A stretch of DNA of 64,000 nt from Ashinkailepas kermadecensis (Eukaryota > Arthropoda > Thecostraca > Neolepadidae), in contig JAOTOM010004754.1 in the NCBI GenBank assembly GCA_034440615.1, positions 62,001-126,000 of the forward strand, given 5' to 3'. Every line of letters starts with the position of its first letter. Positions within the stretch are counted from its first letter, which is position 1. Made by a program: the position numbers and the translations under genes. The notes under the pieces are model-generated. The model did no database searches, was not told the DNA's origin, and was given only the letters and a program-made list of their open reading frames with translations. Positions 46,669-58,893 of the stretch are shown here, one piece after another.

Positions 46669-49600
46669 GGTGGTGGCTGAGGAGGCCGGTGAGCAGGCTA
46701 AGTTTCCTTGGCAGCGCTCTGGCGTGTTCGTCACCAGACGGGTGGGTCCTGTGTCGTGTTGAGGCGGGAGGATGCTATTTCAGGATAACAGAACTTTATT
46801 GCATATTTAGTTGGTAGAATGTCTCACGCTCTGTTGTTTCGAAAATGAATAAATGTAACATTGTGAAGGAACAAGGGAAAATAAATTGAGGTACAATTAC
46901 ATACCTGCTCTGACTTTGAATTACAATACCGATATGGTTACTTCGTAGCAATATATGTAAGTACATATTCGATTCCAGGACAAATCATCAAGCCAAGTCC
47001 ACCGCACCCCTTCAGATTTTGACTAAGATGGGTTCATGTGGTTATCGATGGCTCAGATTACGACTCTGAGAAGTTTAGTTTTCTAGGTCTGAGGTCAATG
47101 AGTTACAGGTCATCGAAATGTTGAGGTCACAGAAAAAGTGTATATTGGAAGTAATTAGCATACATCCCCTACTTAGGTTAACCTAACTTGTAATGGTAGC
47201 AATTAGCGTACCAAACTGATAAGCCATTTGAAAGAGGAAGACCTATCCAATATAATATAAATAGTTATTATTTGCTGAGGTCAACTCTAAGTTGCATTAA
47301 CCGGTCACCTTTTATTGACCTCGTGATCTTTTCGGAGAAGTCCTATTTTGATGTTGTTCTTCATTTGTATAAATGTTGGTGTCAAAATGTTTCGGAAAGC
47401 TGACCCCAAAATGGGTCACTGAGGAGAAATGTCAGGATTTGGTCTGACCTCCAGACAGTGTTATTGTGCCATGAATAAACCTGAAATGGGTCTTGTTTCA
47501 AAGCTGTCGGTCATAGAACACGATAATGATATTCTTAAATACGTCATAGGTCAGAGAAATCACACCTGGGTCAGCGACCTGACCTCGAAATAGTCGCTTT
47601 GGGTGCATTGCAGAATATCACTGATATCGGTCTCATTTTAAAGCACTCTGCACTTGATAATAGCAATTTTAAAGCATTTAGCATTACACAATGCGTTTCA
47701 GTGGCAAAGACACATAGCTAACAAACGAATCATGAACATAACAAGTGCATATGTGCATCATGTGCATGATCCTCCGAGGTTCAACGAAACGCTATCCGAG
47801 GCAGGGTCAGGCACGTTAGTTACGGACACAGTGGTCGATATCCGCAGATATATTATCATTTTCTCTCCTGTCACGTTCACGCGTCACGTGGAAGCCTCCT
47901 GATGCTCTTCAAGAGAAGTGGTTAACGTAACCGAGCTGCACGTTTGTCGGCCACGCTACACATTCCGGACGCTGAGTCTCAGTACTGAGGCTCGATTCAC
48001 AGTTGCTGAAAGTACTGAGGTTCGACTCGGGGAATGCTGAAGGGTTTCGATTTACCCATCTAGTGGCCGCTGCAGCCTGACACCATATACCGCACGCTGA
48101 GCCGATCATCCGATGCCATCGCATGCATTTTGCCCTGCGCAGTTGCGAAAACAAAATCCACTCCCATCTTATACTCCAATCTTTCTGCTAGCTACACATA
48201 TTTGGAAAGTTGTAGTTCCTTATATATTTATCATCGCAATCATAAGAGTGGACTTTCTCCAGTTCTGAGTGCATCTGCCGCATGTAAGGAATCAACACAG
48301 ACCGGAACGCTGTCACTGCAGCCGTGGTTTGTGCTTGTAAGTTAGGCCACGCAGAAGCTTTTGTATGAATCGCTGGTGAATATCGCTAACGGATGATGAG
48401 TGCATTGGGAGTTAGCCCAATGAAAGCTTTGAACCGCATCCTAGATGACGAATGAGTTTTTTTAAAGCACCAACCACGACCGCCTTACTGTCAGAGATAG
48501 TCACTCAGCTGCTTAAAGTGCTGCGATTGCGTCTGGGCGATACAGTGGTGACGAGTCAGCTGCGATGCTGCATCACTAAGAATACAAACATGATCGTTGG
48601 CTGGAATCATATCAATAAACGTGCAACGATTGACAGATCACACACAGACGTCATGAGTGCGCCGCCGTCGACCAGCACGCAACGATGAGGCATCATGCCT
48701 GCAAAGGTTGAAACCCGATGACAGGGCTAGCACTTACTTAATATAAAGCTGTGCACAACTCTCGAGGTTTGTCCACAAGTAGCTTTAAATAGCTAAAAGC
48801 CTTTGTACTACACATGTGCCTTCTGCATCTCGAACGGTTTAACATCCTCCTGTCAGTGCGTAGCCTACTAATGTCGTCGGGATCGTAAAATTTAGCCACT
48901 CTCTAGTTCAATTTATGTTCAGGATCGTGCGTGGCATCGGCGGCTTCCACGAACGTCTTCAAGAACGTCACCAAATGGCAGCGACACAGGGACGATAACT
49001 CGTGGCCAGCGTCAACAGGGCTCAGCCACACGAGAAGACCAGAACGTGATCAAATCTCTAAGGCACCGTAAGCCGTGCTATCGTTAAAAACAAACAATTT
49101 ATCAGAATGCCACCTATGTGATCTACCATGACACGCGTGTGGCCTTGTTGTTTTCTCCGACCAGAGTGTTCCCAAGCGCTCTCATATCGAATACCTTCTA
49201 TAATGGACACCTCAAGTTTCAACTTAATGCCAGGTCCCTGACACATATGTGACCACCGAGACCTATCATGCAATTAAATCTGATGTAATCGTGATCTCTG
49301 AACAAAGGGTTTTACAATGAGACCCATATAAACCACTTTTACAATACTGACACAAATCCACTATATCGAGGTCAGGTCACTGAACCACATGTAACCTTTT
49401 TTACCTCTGGCGTACTTGACACTATCACCATGGCTGCATATGGCCGAGTAGCTTTTATATCGCATCCATATTGTCTGTGCTCCTTGTTACGTAAAATGCC
49501 ACTAGTTGGAGCCTATGCCGGGCCCTGACATTTAACATATGTGACCCATTACATATTCGACTCTACAAGAAAAGAAAAAACGTCATCAGATAGGCAATTT

Positions 49601-49984
49601 ATTAGGCAACCATCAGCTAAAACACAAAGATAAAAATATAAATTGTTTAGGTCACGAGAACAATGAAACGCCACGAAGTCACGAGGTCAAATGTCAACTT
49701 CACAACACCGCACTTTTGTATTACATTGGCAAATCGTCCGCTTTCAAATAATAAATAGATTTGGTGAGCTTATTGCGACCACTAAAAATAAAAATATATA
49801 TGTGACTTCCTTCGTGACCTCAAAATTTTCCTAACAAGTATCCCCTGACCCCTTGGCCTAGAAACGAAAAAATATAAAAATCGTAATTTGAGCTCCAGAT
49901 AACCAGAATCTGGGAGGATGTGGTGAACAATTTGGGGACTACCTCGGTGATCTGTCCTGGAATAGCCCGTTTATGCGTACATAT
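46669..49984. other. no recognised gene; AGGTCA-rich patches
   Basis: No coding family recognised. Two parts (47085-47595 and 49370-49850) are unusually rich in aggtca and tgacct hexamers in both orientations, like the satellite at 52040-53460, and may be decayed relatives of it. Confidence 0.4.
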
Positions 49985-49988
49985 ATGT

Positions 49989-50261
<273 letters not shown>

Positions 50262-51287
50262 TTTCTTTCTGGTCGCCGGAAATTCGGATATTTTGTCATC
50301 GTTGCCCGAGCTATTCTGCAGCATTGTCTGTCAAGCCCCATGAGTTTACGACAACTTATGTGTTTGGCGGTAGTGCCTGGTCGCCTATCATTGTCCGTTA
50401 TTACCAGGGCCCCAGTGCGACTGTTAAAGCCATACGACCACTTGGTTTTCCATCAGCAGTCATGGTCAGACGTCGCATGACAACTGATGCCATTAGTGCT
50501 ACGTGAGCACTATTAGATCGATTGTTCTCCTGGGGAAATCGCTTTGGCCCACTCAGAGCTGAAAGCCATAACTTGCAACCATACGTAACCCGGTGTTCCG
50601 AGAAAATAACGTAACAGCCAAAGCCAGCTTTTCATAAGTGCATTATTATCTTGAGAAGAAACGTAAAGATGAGTGGGATTTTGCGAAAAGTGAAAATAAC
50701 GTAGTCATCCATATCGAATCGGTTCTGGGATTGCAGTTCGGTGATTGCATCCGCATAAAAGCTTGGACTCGAGTTATAGTGTCCGCATGGTAAGGAAATA
50801 TCACGCTTCCGTATGCATAAGTACGTTCATCACTACATGGGTGTAACCACGGTTTCGAAATTTGGGGGGGGTGGAGCCAGGGACGCGGTAAGCTTGGACA
50901 GGATAGAGGGGTAGCCCCGTCCCCCCCCCCCCCCCAACAAAAACTCCCATGAATTCAGCCCATTCTTTTTCAATGTCTGCTTTTCAGATTTCCTGTTGTT
51001 ATCAATGATATTTTGCTGACAAAAAGTTCCGCCAAGTTAGCAAGTTTCACTCCTTATCACTGCCTATGAACATCTAGCTTCATGTCGTATGTGTTGAGCC
51101 CGATTTCACATCACCATAGAGCCATGCTGTAAGTATGCTAAACGTTGCCCTCTTGTAGCAGGACAAACATAAAATATTGGACGATGGTTTCATTGTAGTA
51201 AATATGAACATACTGCTTCCCTTGCTTACCTTTCCCATGCTTTCCTGTTTTACGGGGACACATTTCGATGCAATGACAACCAGAGCG

Positions 51288-51460
51288 GATAAAGGGTGTG
51301 GCACTGAGAGCATGCGCTCCCACGTGGAAGGTGGCGTCCCTCAGGCCGGGAAAAGGCGCCCCTCTGAAGGGTGATAAAGGGTGTGGCACTGAGGGCATGC
51401 GCCCCCACGTGGAATGTGGCGTCCCTCAGGCCGGGAAAGGGCGCCCCTCTGAAAAGGTTC
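51288..51460. repeat. 85-bp tandem duplication
   Basis: gataaagggtgtggcactga starts at 51288 and 51373. Each copy ends in gcgcccctctgaa. Confidence 0.9.
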
Positions 51461-51690
51461 CAGTGTACCCGCTCGAATTTTTTCAGCCAGAAATGCCCCT
51501 ATGAGAGAAAAAAAGCACCCCCTTGGAAGTAAAACCGCCCCTTCGGGAAGGGCCGAGTGCATCCCGCCCCCTCGAATTTTGCAGCCAGAGGCGCCCCTCC
51601 AGGTGCTTTCGCTGTGGCGCCGCTCCAAAGAAATGGCGCCCCTCCAGACAAGTGTCCCCATGACAATTCCTGGATCCACCACTGATTACA
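51461..51690 (-). mobile_element. possible nested hAT-like terminus
   Basis: On the minus strand the phrase cagtggtggatccagg (51686-51671) looks like a common hAT end and is followed by repeated ggaggggcgcc motifs. No matching opposite end was found. Confidence 0.3.
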
Positions 51691-52039
51691 ACATTGTTCT
51701 CTCGTGGTTATGAACTCCGGCTGGTTATAAAATTGTGCGCATTGACCTGTGGCTTCTCTTCCAAATTTGACAACTTCCGTTGAACCATTAAGAGGAAAGC
51801 GGGCAATTTGAAGAAAAAAATCTGCATTTTATATGTCCAGAACAGCAATGGGGCAGTGTAAATTAAAAACCAGCCATGAGAGCGCCGTCCGAGCAGGTTT
51901 TGACGGGATTTCTTGGGGAAACTCCTAGTCATATATGATATGAGTGCCTGCTATCACAACGGCTGCAAACAAAAACAGATTTGACCCTCCTATTCCTATT
52001 ACACTCAATTATTGTACACACAGCGGACCTTCGACACCT

Positions 52040-53460
52040 TCGAAATTATTTTGATATATCAACATTCTGATACCGTACGACAAGCCACGTCGAATGACAC
52101 CCACATAATGCAAATTGAAGCCATAGCGACGAAACGCGAGGACTTTGAAATGTTGAAACTAACCTTGACCTGAGGCTTGGCCTTAACTGTCCCGGGTTGA
52201 AATGTTGCTTGAGGGTTGCCCACGGGCTATCTCTTGATACCAAACATGGGTAGCTTTGGGAGAAAGCGAAGAAACGCGAGGCGACCGAAGAAATGAGCTC
52301 GACCATTGACTTTGAAAGCAAATGTGCTTTCTGAACAGGTTGCTAGAGTACCTCGCGGCACGTCGAATGACTTCCACTTGATGAAAATTGAGGACATAGC
52401 GATGAAGCGCGAGGACTTCGAGCAATTTAAGCTAACCTTCGATCTTGTGGTTTGACATTGACATGTTCCGGTTTGAAATGTTACTCGAGGTGAACCACGG
52501 GCTGTTGCTCGATACCAGATGTGGATAGGTTGGGGTGAAGAAAAAAAAAAAAGGGGGGGACAAAAGAAATACGAATACAAGGATATATTTTACAGGATGT
52601 TATGAATCGTAAATACGGGGGACAAAAGAAATCGGTTTGACCTTTGACCTTTGAAATTAGTTCGATTTGATAGCATTATAATACGGCACAAGCCACGTCG
52701 AATAACACCCACATCGTGCAAATTGAACTCATAGCGACGAATCGCGAGGACTTCGAAGAATTCAAACTAGCCTTTGACCTTAAGGTTTGACCTTGATATA
52801 TCCCGGTTTCAAAATGTTACTCGAGGGTTCACCATAGGCTATCGCTTGATAGTCGATCTGGGTAGGCTTGGGGGAAAACGGAAAAAAAGTGAGGCGACGG
52901 AAGAAATCAGCTTGAATTTTGACTCGTCGAGATGATTTCGAATTATTAACTTTCTGATACTGCATAACAAGCGACGTCGAATGACATCCAGCTTCTGCAA
53001 ATTGAAGCCATAGCGACGAAACGCTAGGTCATCGAAGAATTCAATCAACCTTATGACACTGACATGTCCCGGTTTGAAATGTTACTCGATTTCACCATTG
53101 GTTATTGCTAATAATTAGATAATAATAATTGCAAATAATTAGATTGCTTAGCTTTCTGATACCGCATAACTAGCAACGTCGAATCACGCCCATTTGATGG
53201 AAATTGAAGCGATAGCAACGAACCTCGCGTTCGGTCGATATCGCTTCAATATCGCCATCTAATAAATCGAGCTAACCTTTGACCTAGAAGGTTGACCTTG
53301 ACATGTACCGGTTTGAAATGTTGCACAATGTTTCACCACAGGCTATTGCCTAATACCAAATTTGGGCAGGTTTGGGTGTAAACGAGAAAAAAAATGAGAG
53401 ACAACCGTAGAAACCGGTTTGCGTTGGATCTTGACCATTAAAGTGATAATGTGAGACCTA
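52040..53460. repeat. complex satellite, about 275-bp monomers, five copies
   Basis: The landmark acgtcgaat recurs at 52087, 52360, 52695, 52974 and 53176. Each monomer also has tagcgacgaaacgcgagg, (t)gaccttgacatgt, ccggtttgaaatgttactcg and a gataccaaa...gggtaggtttggg segment. One monomer carries about 60 extra bases (duplicated acaaaagaaat) and one lacks about 70. Copies are clearly diverged from each other. Confidence 0.88.
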
Positions 53461-54070
53461 TGTAGTTGCTTCCAGCGTGTTCAGTGCAAGCAGAATCATT
53501 TGTGGTGATTGATTCGAACGATCATAAACCCGTCGCTTAATGCCGATGCCAATACAAATACGCCTCTGGCGAACACGTCGCTGAATACGAATACGACGTT
53601 AACTTGACGTACTTGCTTAAGGCTGCCCATTGACTTCCCTCCATGGTCTTGAAGATACCCAAGGACACCCAGAGTCACGTTTGTTCAGGATATATCAATA
53701 TATGCGCAGTGGAATGCAACCTAAGACTATAAAGCCTTGCGATAATGCAAATTTGTTGCCTCGCAAGGCACAATTATCCACCTAAGCGAAAACACAACTG
53801 TCAAGGTTCATGTTATTCAAGAATGGTCTGGAAGAAGAAATTTCTAACGTTTGTTGATTTACCATTCAGAGATTTTGTGACGACAGATAGCCTGTGAAGC
53901 CCGTTGATTGGCTAGATCTGCTTCTAGTATTTTTGGTGATTTTCTTGCATGTGTATTTTCACTTTATAAATGATTAAGTAGAATTTTGCGACGATCATAC
54001 TCAGGCAGCTGAGGTTGGTGGGGGGACACGGAAGCAATTAAGGGGACAAATCGCCACTTTTCAAAAATTG
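53461..54070. other. no recognised gene
   Basis: Right interior of the TIR element. Nothing recognised. Confidence 0.4.
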
Positions 54071-54194
54071 GGGGACATGTACCCCCCCCCCCCCGTGGTT
54101 ACACCCATGCATCACTATGCACAATGACTAGTCGGCATTTCCTTCGTAAAAATTACATTCCTGACGTAAATAATGCACAATGGGGTGGCATACT

Positions 54195-54563
54195 GTACGT
54201 ACAATGGTTGGTGTGTAATAACGTAACGGTGCACGTTCTGGCGGAACTGCTATGTATGCAATGGCGTGACAATATATGTTGTGGCTGGACTGTTATATAT
54301 CGGCGTGACAATATATTAATCCCGGCGTGACCGCTCCGCAATAGCGTGACAGCATATATCGTTCGGGACTGTTATGTAATGGCGTGATAACGTATATCGT
54401 GGCGGGACTGTTGTGCAATGGAGTGACAATATATGTCGTGGCTGGACTGATACATATTGGCGTGACAATATATGTCGTGGCTGGACTGATACATATTGGC
54501 GTGACAATATATGTCGTGGCCTGACTGCTATGCAGTGGCGTAACTGATCCGCAATGGCGTGAT

Positions 54564-54608
<45 letters not shown>

Positions 54609-54690
54609 CTAGCATAGCAGGCGTGACTGCTGTGTAATGGCGGGACTGTTATGCAATAACGTTACAATACATATCGTGGCGACCGTTTGT
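54195..54690. repeat. diverged 40-45-bp repeat (left block) with (TA)n
   Basis: gcaatggcgtgacaatatat and gtggctggactg recur irregularly. A (ta)n run interrupts it at 54567-54606. It shares gcaatggcgtgac with the block at 56130-56400. Confidence 0.8.
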
Positions 54691-55085
54691 AGTGATGTAA
54701 GAATTTGCGCCCTCTAGGGTGCACAAATCCCATGTTCTGTCAGTTGGAGGTCAGCTAGGAGTCAGGGGTTTATGTCTGTTTGTGGTCGCCCAAAAATTTC
54801 ATTTTGCACATACAAGCCCTTCTTGAGCATGCATCAATTTGTGTACGGATCTCCGTCCATGGTGTCGGAGACGTACTTAGTTTGCGCATACACACGCATT
54901 CAGGTACTTAGTTGCAGCCGTCTGCTGCCGCGGTAGCGGGGCTGTTGCTGGGCTGCAGGCTGGGTCCTACAGCGTTTTATGTCTTTTTTCCTCTTTTTTA
55001 ACCAACAGCGATACGGAACACATAGAGAGCCCGCTCGCGCGCGTGCAAGGCGCTGACGACACGGCAAGTATTGTTCCGGAGGGTC

Positions 55086-55862
55086 AGACACAAAGCTATC
55101 TCCCGACATGTTCCGGACTGTCGGACACAAAGCTATCTCCCGACATGTTCCGGACTGTCGGACACAAAGCTATCTCCCGACATGCTCGGGTTGGTCGGTG
55201 GCTAAGCTATCTCCCGACATGATCGGGACGGTCGGACACGCTATCTCCCGACATGTTCGGGACGGTCGGTCACTAAGCTATCTCCCGACTTGTTCGGGGT
55301 CGGCACAGCTTCTCCCGACATGTTCCGGACTGTCGGACACAAAGCTATCTCCCGACATGTTCCGGACTGTCGGACACCATGCTATCTCCCGACATGTTCG
55401 GGACGGTCGGACACCAAGCTATCTCCCGACTTGTTCCGGGCGGTCGGGCACCAAGCTATCTCCCGACATGTTCGGGACGGTCGGTCACTAAGCTATCTCC
55501 CGACATGTTCGGGGCGGTCGGGCACCATGCTATCTCCCAACATGTTCAGGACGGTCGGGCACCATGCTATCTCCCGAACAGGAGTCGGACACTGTCTCCC
55601 TTCCGGACGGTCGGACACCGAGCTATCTCCCGACATGTTCGGGACGAGCTGTCTCCGAGGTCAGGACGGTCGGCACCGAGCTGTCTCGACATTTCCGACT
55701 ACCGATATGTTCAGGGCGGTCGGGCACGGTGGCACGAGCTGTCTCCCGACATGTTCAGGACGGTCGGACACCGAGCTATCTCCCGACATGTTCCGGACGG
55801 TCGGACACCGAGCTGTCTCCCGACATGTTCCGGACGGTCGGACACCAAGCTGTCTCCCGGCG
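55086..55862. repeat. 37-bp minisatellite, about 20 copies
   Basis: ctatctcccgacatgttcgg, then gacggtcggacaccaag. Several shortened units lie between 55560 and 55740. Confidence 0.95.
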
Positions 55863-56129
55863 TGCTCGCAGGCGTGTGGCGACGAGTTTAGGCAGAACAC
55901 CATCTCTCAGGCCAATCCTCGAAAAGAGCTCTTCCACTGAGTAGAAAATTCCCAGTAGATCGAAGTACATTCCTGAAGTGGCGGCCCAGCAGGTATCGCC
56001 AGTTGGAGAGTGGGTGAGCAGTGTTATATACAAAAGGTGCACATGGCTCCCCATGGAGGATTTGAGGAACATTACACCCATTGTGAGCTGCTATGTTGTA
56101 GCGTGGCAGCATGCATCGCGCGTGACTGG

Positions 56130-56402
56130 CACACAGTGGCGTGACAGTCTGCGCTCCGGCGCGACTGACGTGCAATGGCGGGACAGTTTGTATTCTTGTA
56201 TGCAATGGCGTGACAGTTTGCATTCTTGTATGCAATGGCGTGACAGTTTGTACTCTTGTATGCAATGGCGTGACAGTCTGCGTTCCGGCGCGACTGACGT
56301 GCAATGGCGTAACAATTTGTGCACCGGCACGACTGACGTGCAATGGCGTGACAGTTTACGCTCCGCAGCCACTGACGTGCGATGGCGTGACAGTTTATCC
56401 CG
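56130..56402. repeat. 33-48-bp repeat abutting the cyclase exon
   Basis: gcaatggcgtgacagtttg followed by either tactcttgta or a longer ctccggcgcgactgacgt phrase. The last unit stops within about 10 bases of the exon's splice acceptor. Confidence 0.85.
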
Positions 56403-56410
56403 TCCGGCAG

Positions 56411-56522
56411 CATCCTGTTCGCCGATATCGTCGGCTTCACGGCCATCAGCTCGACCTACTCGGCCTACGACCTGGTGCACATGCTCAACGAGCTCTTCGA
56501 ATCGTTCGACCGGCTGGCAGAC
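56411..56522 (+). CDS. adenylyl cyclase exon, start of first catalytic domain (C1)
   Basis: One base completing a serine, then 37 codons: [29 protein letters not shown] and SFDRLAD. This is the start of the C1 class III cyclase fold. The aspartate of FADIVGFT is the first of the two metal-binding aspartates that position ATP. The second (in GDCYYC) would be in the next exon, which I do not find in the window. The acceptor is ccgtccggcag and the donor gtgagtac. The phase fits the exon at 25288-25406. Receptor guanylyl cyclases have a related motif, but the preceding exon and [12 protein letters not shown] favour a membrane adenylyl cyclase. Confidence 0.93.
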
Positions 56523-56574
56523 GTGAGTACACCGTTCTGGTCGCCGCAAAACACGCGCGCAGCTCGCTCATGTC

Positions 56575-57108
56575 TCGCATGTCAAGAAGGCTGAGTTTTC
56601 CACCTCCTCACGCACAGCTCGTGGAGGCTGAGTTGTCCACCTCCTCACGCACAGCTCGAGGAGGCTTAGTTTTCCACCTCCTCACGCACAGCTCGATGGG
56701 GCTGAGTTTTACACCTCCTCACGCACAGCTCAAGGAGGCTGAGTTTTCCACCTCCTCACGCACAGCTCGAGGAGGCTGAATTTTCCACCTCCTCACGCAC
56801 AGCTCGAGGAGGCTGAGTTGTACACCTCCTCACGCACAGCTCGAGGAGGTTTAGTTTTCCACCTCCTCATGCACAGCTCGATGGGGCTGAGTTTTCCACC
56901 TCCTCACGCACCGCTCAAGGAGGCTGAGTTTTCCACCTCCTCACGCACAGCTCGAGGAGGCTGAGTTTTCCACCTCCTCACGCAAAGCTCGATGGGGCTG
57001 AGTTTTCCACCTCCTCACGCACAGCTCGAGGAAGCTGAGTTTTCCACCTCCTCACAAAAGCTCGATGGAGCTGAGTTTTCTACCTCCTCACGCACAACTC
57101 GTAAGGTT
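56575..57108. repeat. 35-bp intronic minisatellite, about 15 copies
   Basis: cctcacgcacagctcgagga, then ggctgagttttccac. It begins about 50 bp after the cyclase exon's donor site. Confidence 0.95.
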
Positions 57109-57319
57109 ATTGAAAAGCTCAGTTTGGACTTGCAATTATAACATTAACGCTGTCAAAGCTGTACTGTTCACATCGATAACAATTGATGCTATAGCTGAGT
57201 TGCTGTGTAAAAAAGGCAATGCACAAAATGTGATCATAAGTTTCACATAAATTATAATTTATGTGATGTTATGCAAATGGTCGATGTATGTTTGTTTATT
57301 GGGTGGTTCTCGACGCATT

Positions 57320-57466
57320 GTATGCACGAGTGCGGCTAATGGCGCCGCCCACGCGGTTTCGCCGGTGGGCCGCGGGATTGGGAATTGTGGCGTGAGTGTT
57401 GAACCCGGGACCTTTGGTACCCAGAGCTCAGCACCTTAACCACTCGGCCATCCCCGCCCCCAAATG
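57320..57466 (-). mobile_element. tRNA-derived SINE, Leu/Ser-like head
   Basis: On the minus strand the head reads ggggatggccgagtggttaa, a type-II tRNA D arm, then a loop region with accaaag and a weakened B box, gggttcaacac. A GC-rich body follows (cccaccggcgaaaccgcg). It is a different family from the SINE at 2556-2715. Confidence 0.7.
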
Positions 57467-58180
57467 GTCGATGTAAAGAGATGTGGGCGATGAGTGAAAT
57501 TGCAGGTGAAATTTTGTTTGTGGTGTGATTACCTTGAAATTTATTGCTGGATGATTTACTTGAACATGGCAGCTTACTGTACACGAGTCAATTCCGCCGT
57601 GTCGATGATCAGAAACTGCTCCCTATTTCCGTCCCATACTGAAGAGACTGCCCGCTCTCAAAACGAGTGTGTAGATGCACACTACACATGGACCCACAGG
57701 CTCATCTTGAGCACCCATACACTTGCTGTGTGCACCCACAGCTCATTTTGAGCACCCATGCACTTGCTGTATGCACCCCAACGTTAAAGAACCTACCAAT
57801 TGTGTCGATTTTTGCAAATGCCTAATTAAGAATAAGCAGTGAAGGCACTATTTGTGGCTAAATATATCGCAAAGCAGTCAAGGGCCTCAAATTGAGGTGC
57901 AAAATCACCAAAATTTGGCCGCCTGGTAGCGTTTTGTAGGAATTTTTACTTTGGATTCCTCAATCTTACGAAAGTACTAGGAAAATCAACCCCAGTCTCA
58001 TGCTGTTCAAATAATACGTTAATCGAAAAGAATGTACAAATATGCCGTATAGTTCACCAATATAGTTATTCAATTGATGCTTCTGTCAATAATCAAACAT
58101 CAGTATCCAAAGTACAAGATGAACCATGTTTCTCGTGGAACAAGGTTGGGTGAACTATTGCGAGGGAAAATAATATATCT
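57467..58180. other. no recognised gene
   Basis: A 45-bp phrase (cacccacagctcat, gagcacccat, cacttgctgt) is duplicated at 57685-57775. Otherwise nothing recognised. Confidence 0.4.
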
Positions 58181-58838
58181 AATGCGCGGCTCGGGAGACA
58201 AAATGTCACCAGGGAAGTAGAGGCCATGAATACGTTTGGTGATTGAGGCTCAGTCGAATGGTTCTAATATTCATAGACTCCTAAATGTTTCGATCAGGTC
58301 CATTTCGGGCTACGTGTGGGATCTGAAGCTTGACATTGCCGAAGTTTAGCTCCGTCCCTGGATGCCGTCTTTGGTGATGACCGAATGGGGTATCAGTTTG
58401 GTTTTTTGTATCTCTGATATGCTCATCAAATCTTCGTCTTACTGAACGCTAGGTCTATCCAACGTAGATTGAGTCGTTCTCTCCGCATAGCATACAGTCC
58501 ATCCTGTATGCAACGTTGCGGTGGTGGCAGTGTCCCTTCAGCCCTGCCAACCAGGTGCGGCATTGGCTTCTCCTATTTCCCCCGGGGCAGTGTGGAGGAA
58601 AGTAAGCTGATCTGACAATTTGCTTCCCAGGTGTGAACCCCTCTCCGCGCTATCCTGAAGTTGATGTTGCTGCTTTTGATAGTTCCGTGGATCTTCCGAC
58701 ACAGCGCATCACCAATGTAGAGAAGAGTGAGGGGGACGCAGGTGGTGAAATTTGTGTTTGGTGACGTCTGATGGCAATAGCGCGGGTTGTGTAGAACTTC
58801 CGACTGCATTTTCGTGGTCAACAGCTTTGGGTATCCAT
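58181..58838 (-). pseudogene. Penelope-like element fragment, left inverted arm
   Basis: Minus-strand copy of the fragment at 58894-59552, with about the same extent. It reads LYIGDALCRKIHGTIKSSNI, the end of the Penelope reverse transcriptase thumb region, then, after frame breaks, a decayed GIY-YIG part. Confidence 0.7.
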
Positions 58839-58893
58839 CCGGTGCGAAAAGATCACAGAATGGATGGGAAATGGAATGGAAAAATTACACATA

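Larger units (their letters stand above)
50828..54117. mobile_element. 3.27-kb non-autonomous TIR transposon with 8-bp target duplication
   Basis: Perfect 17-bp inverted ends: catgggtgtaaccacgg at 50836-50852 and its exact complement at 54093-54109. The 8-bp catcacta lies directly outside both ends (50828-50835 and 54110-54117). An 8-bp duplication is shared by hAT, P and a few other superfamilies, and the ends are hAT-like (CA...TG), but no transposase is recognisable. The interior holds C/G homopolymers next to both ends, an 85-bp duplication and a satellite of about 275-bp monomers. Confidence 0.9.
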
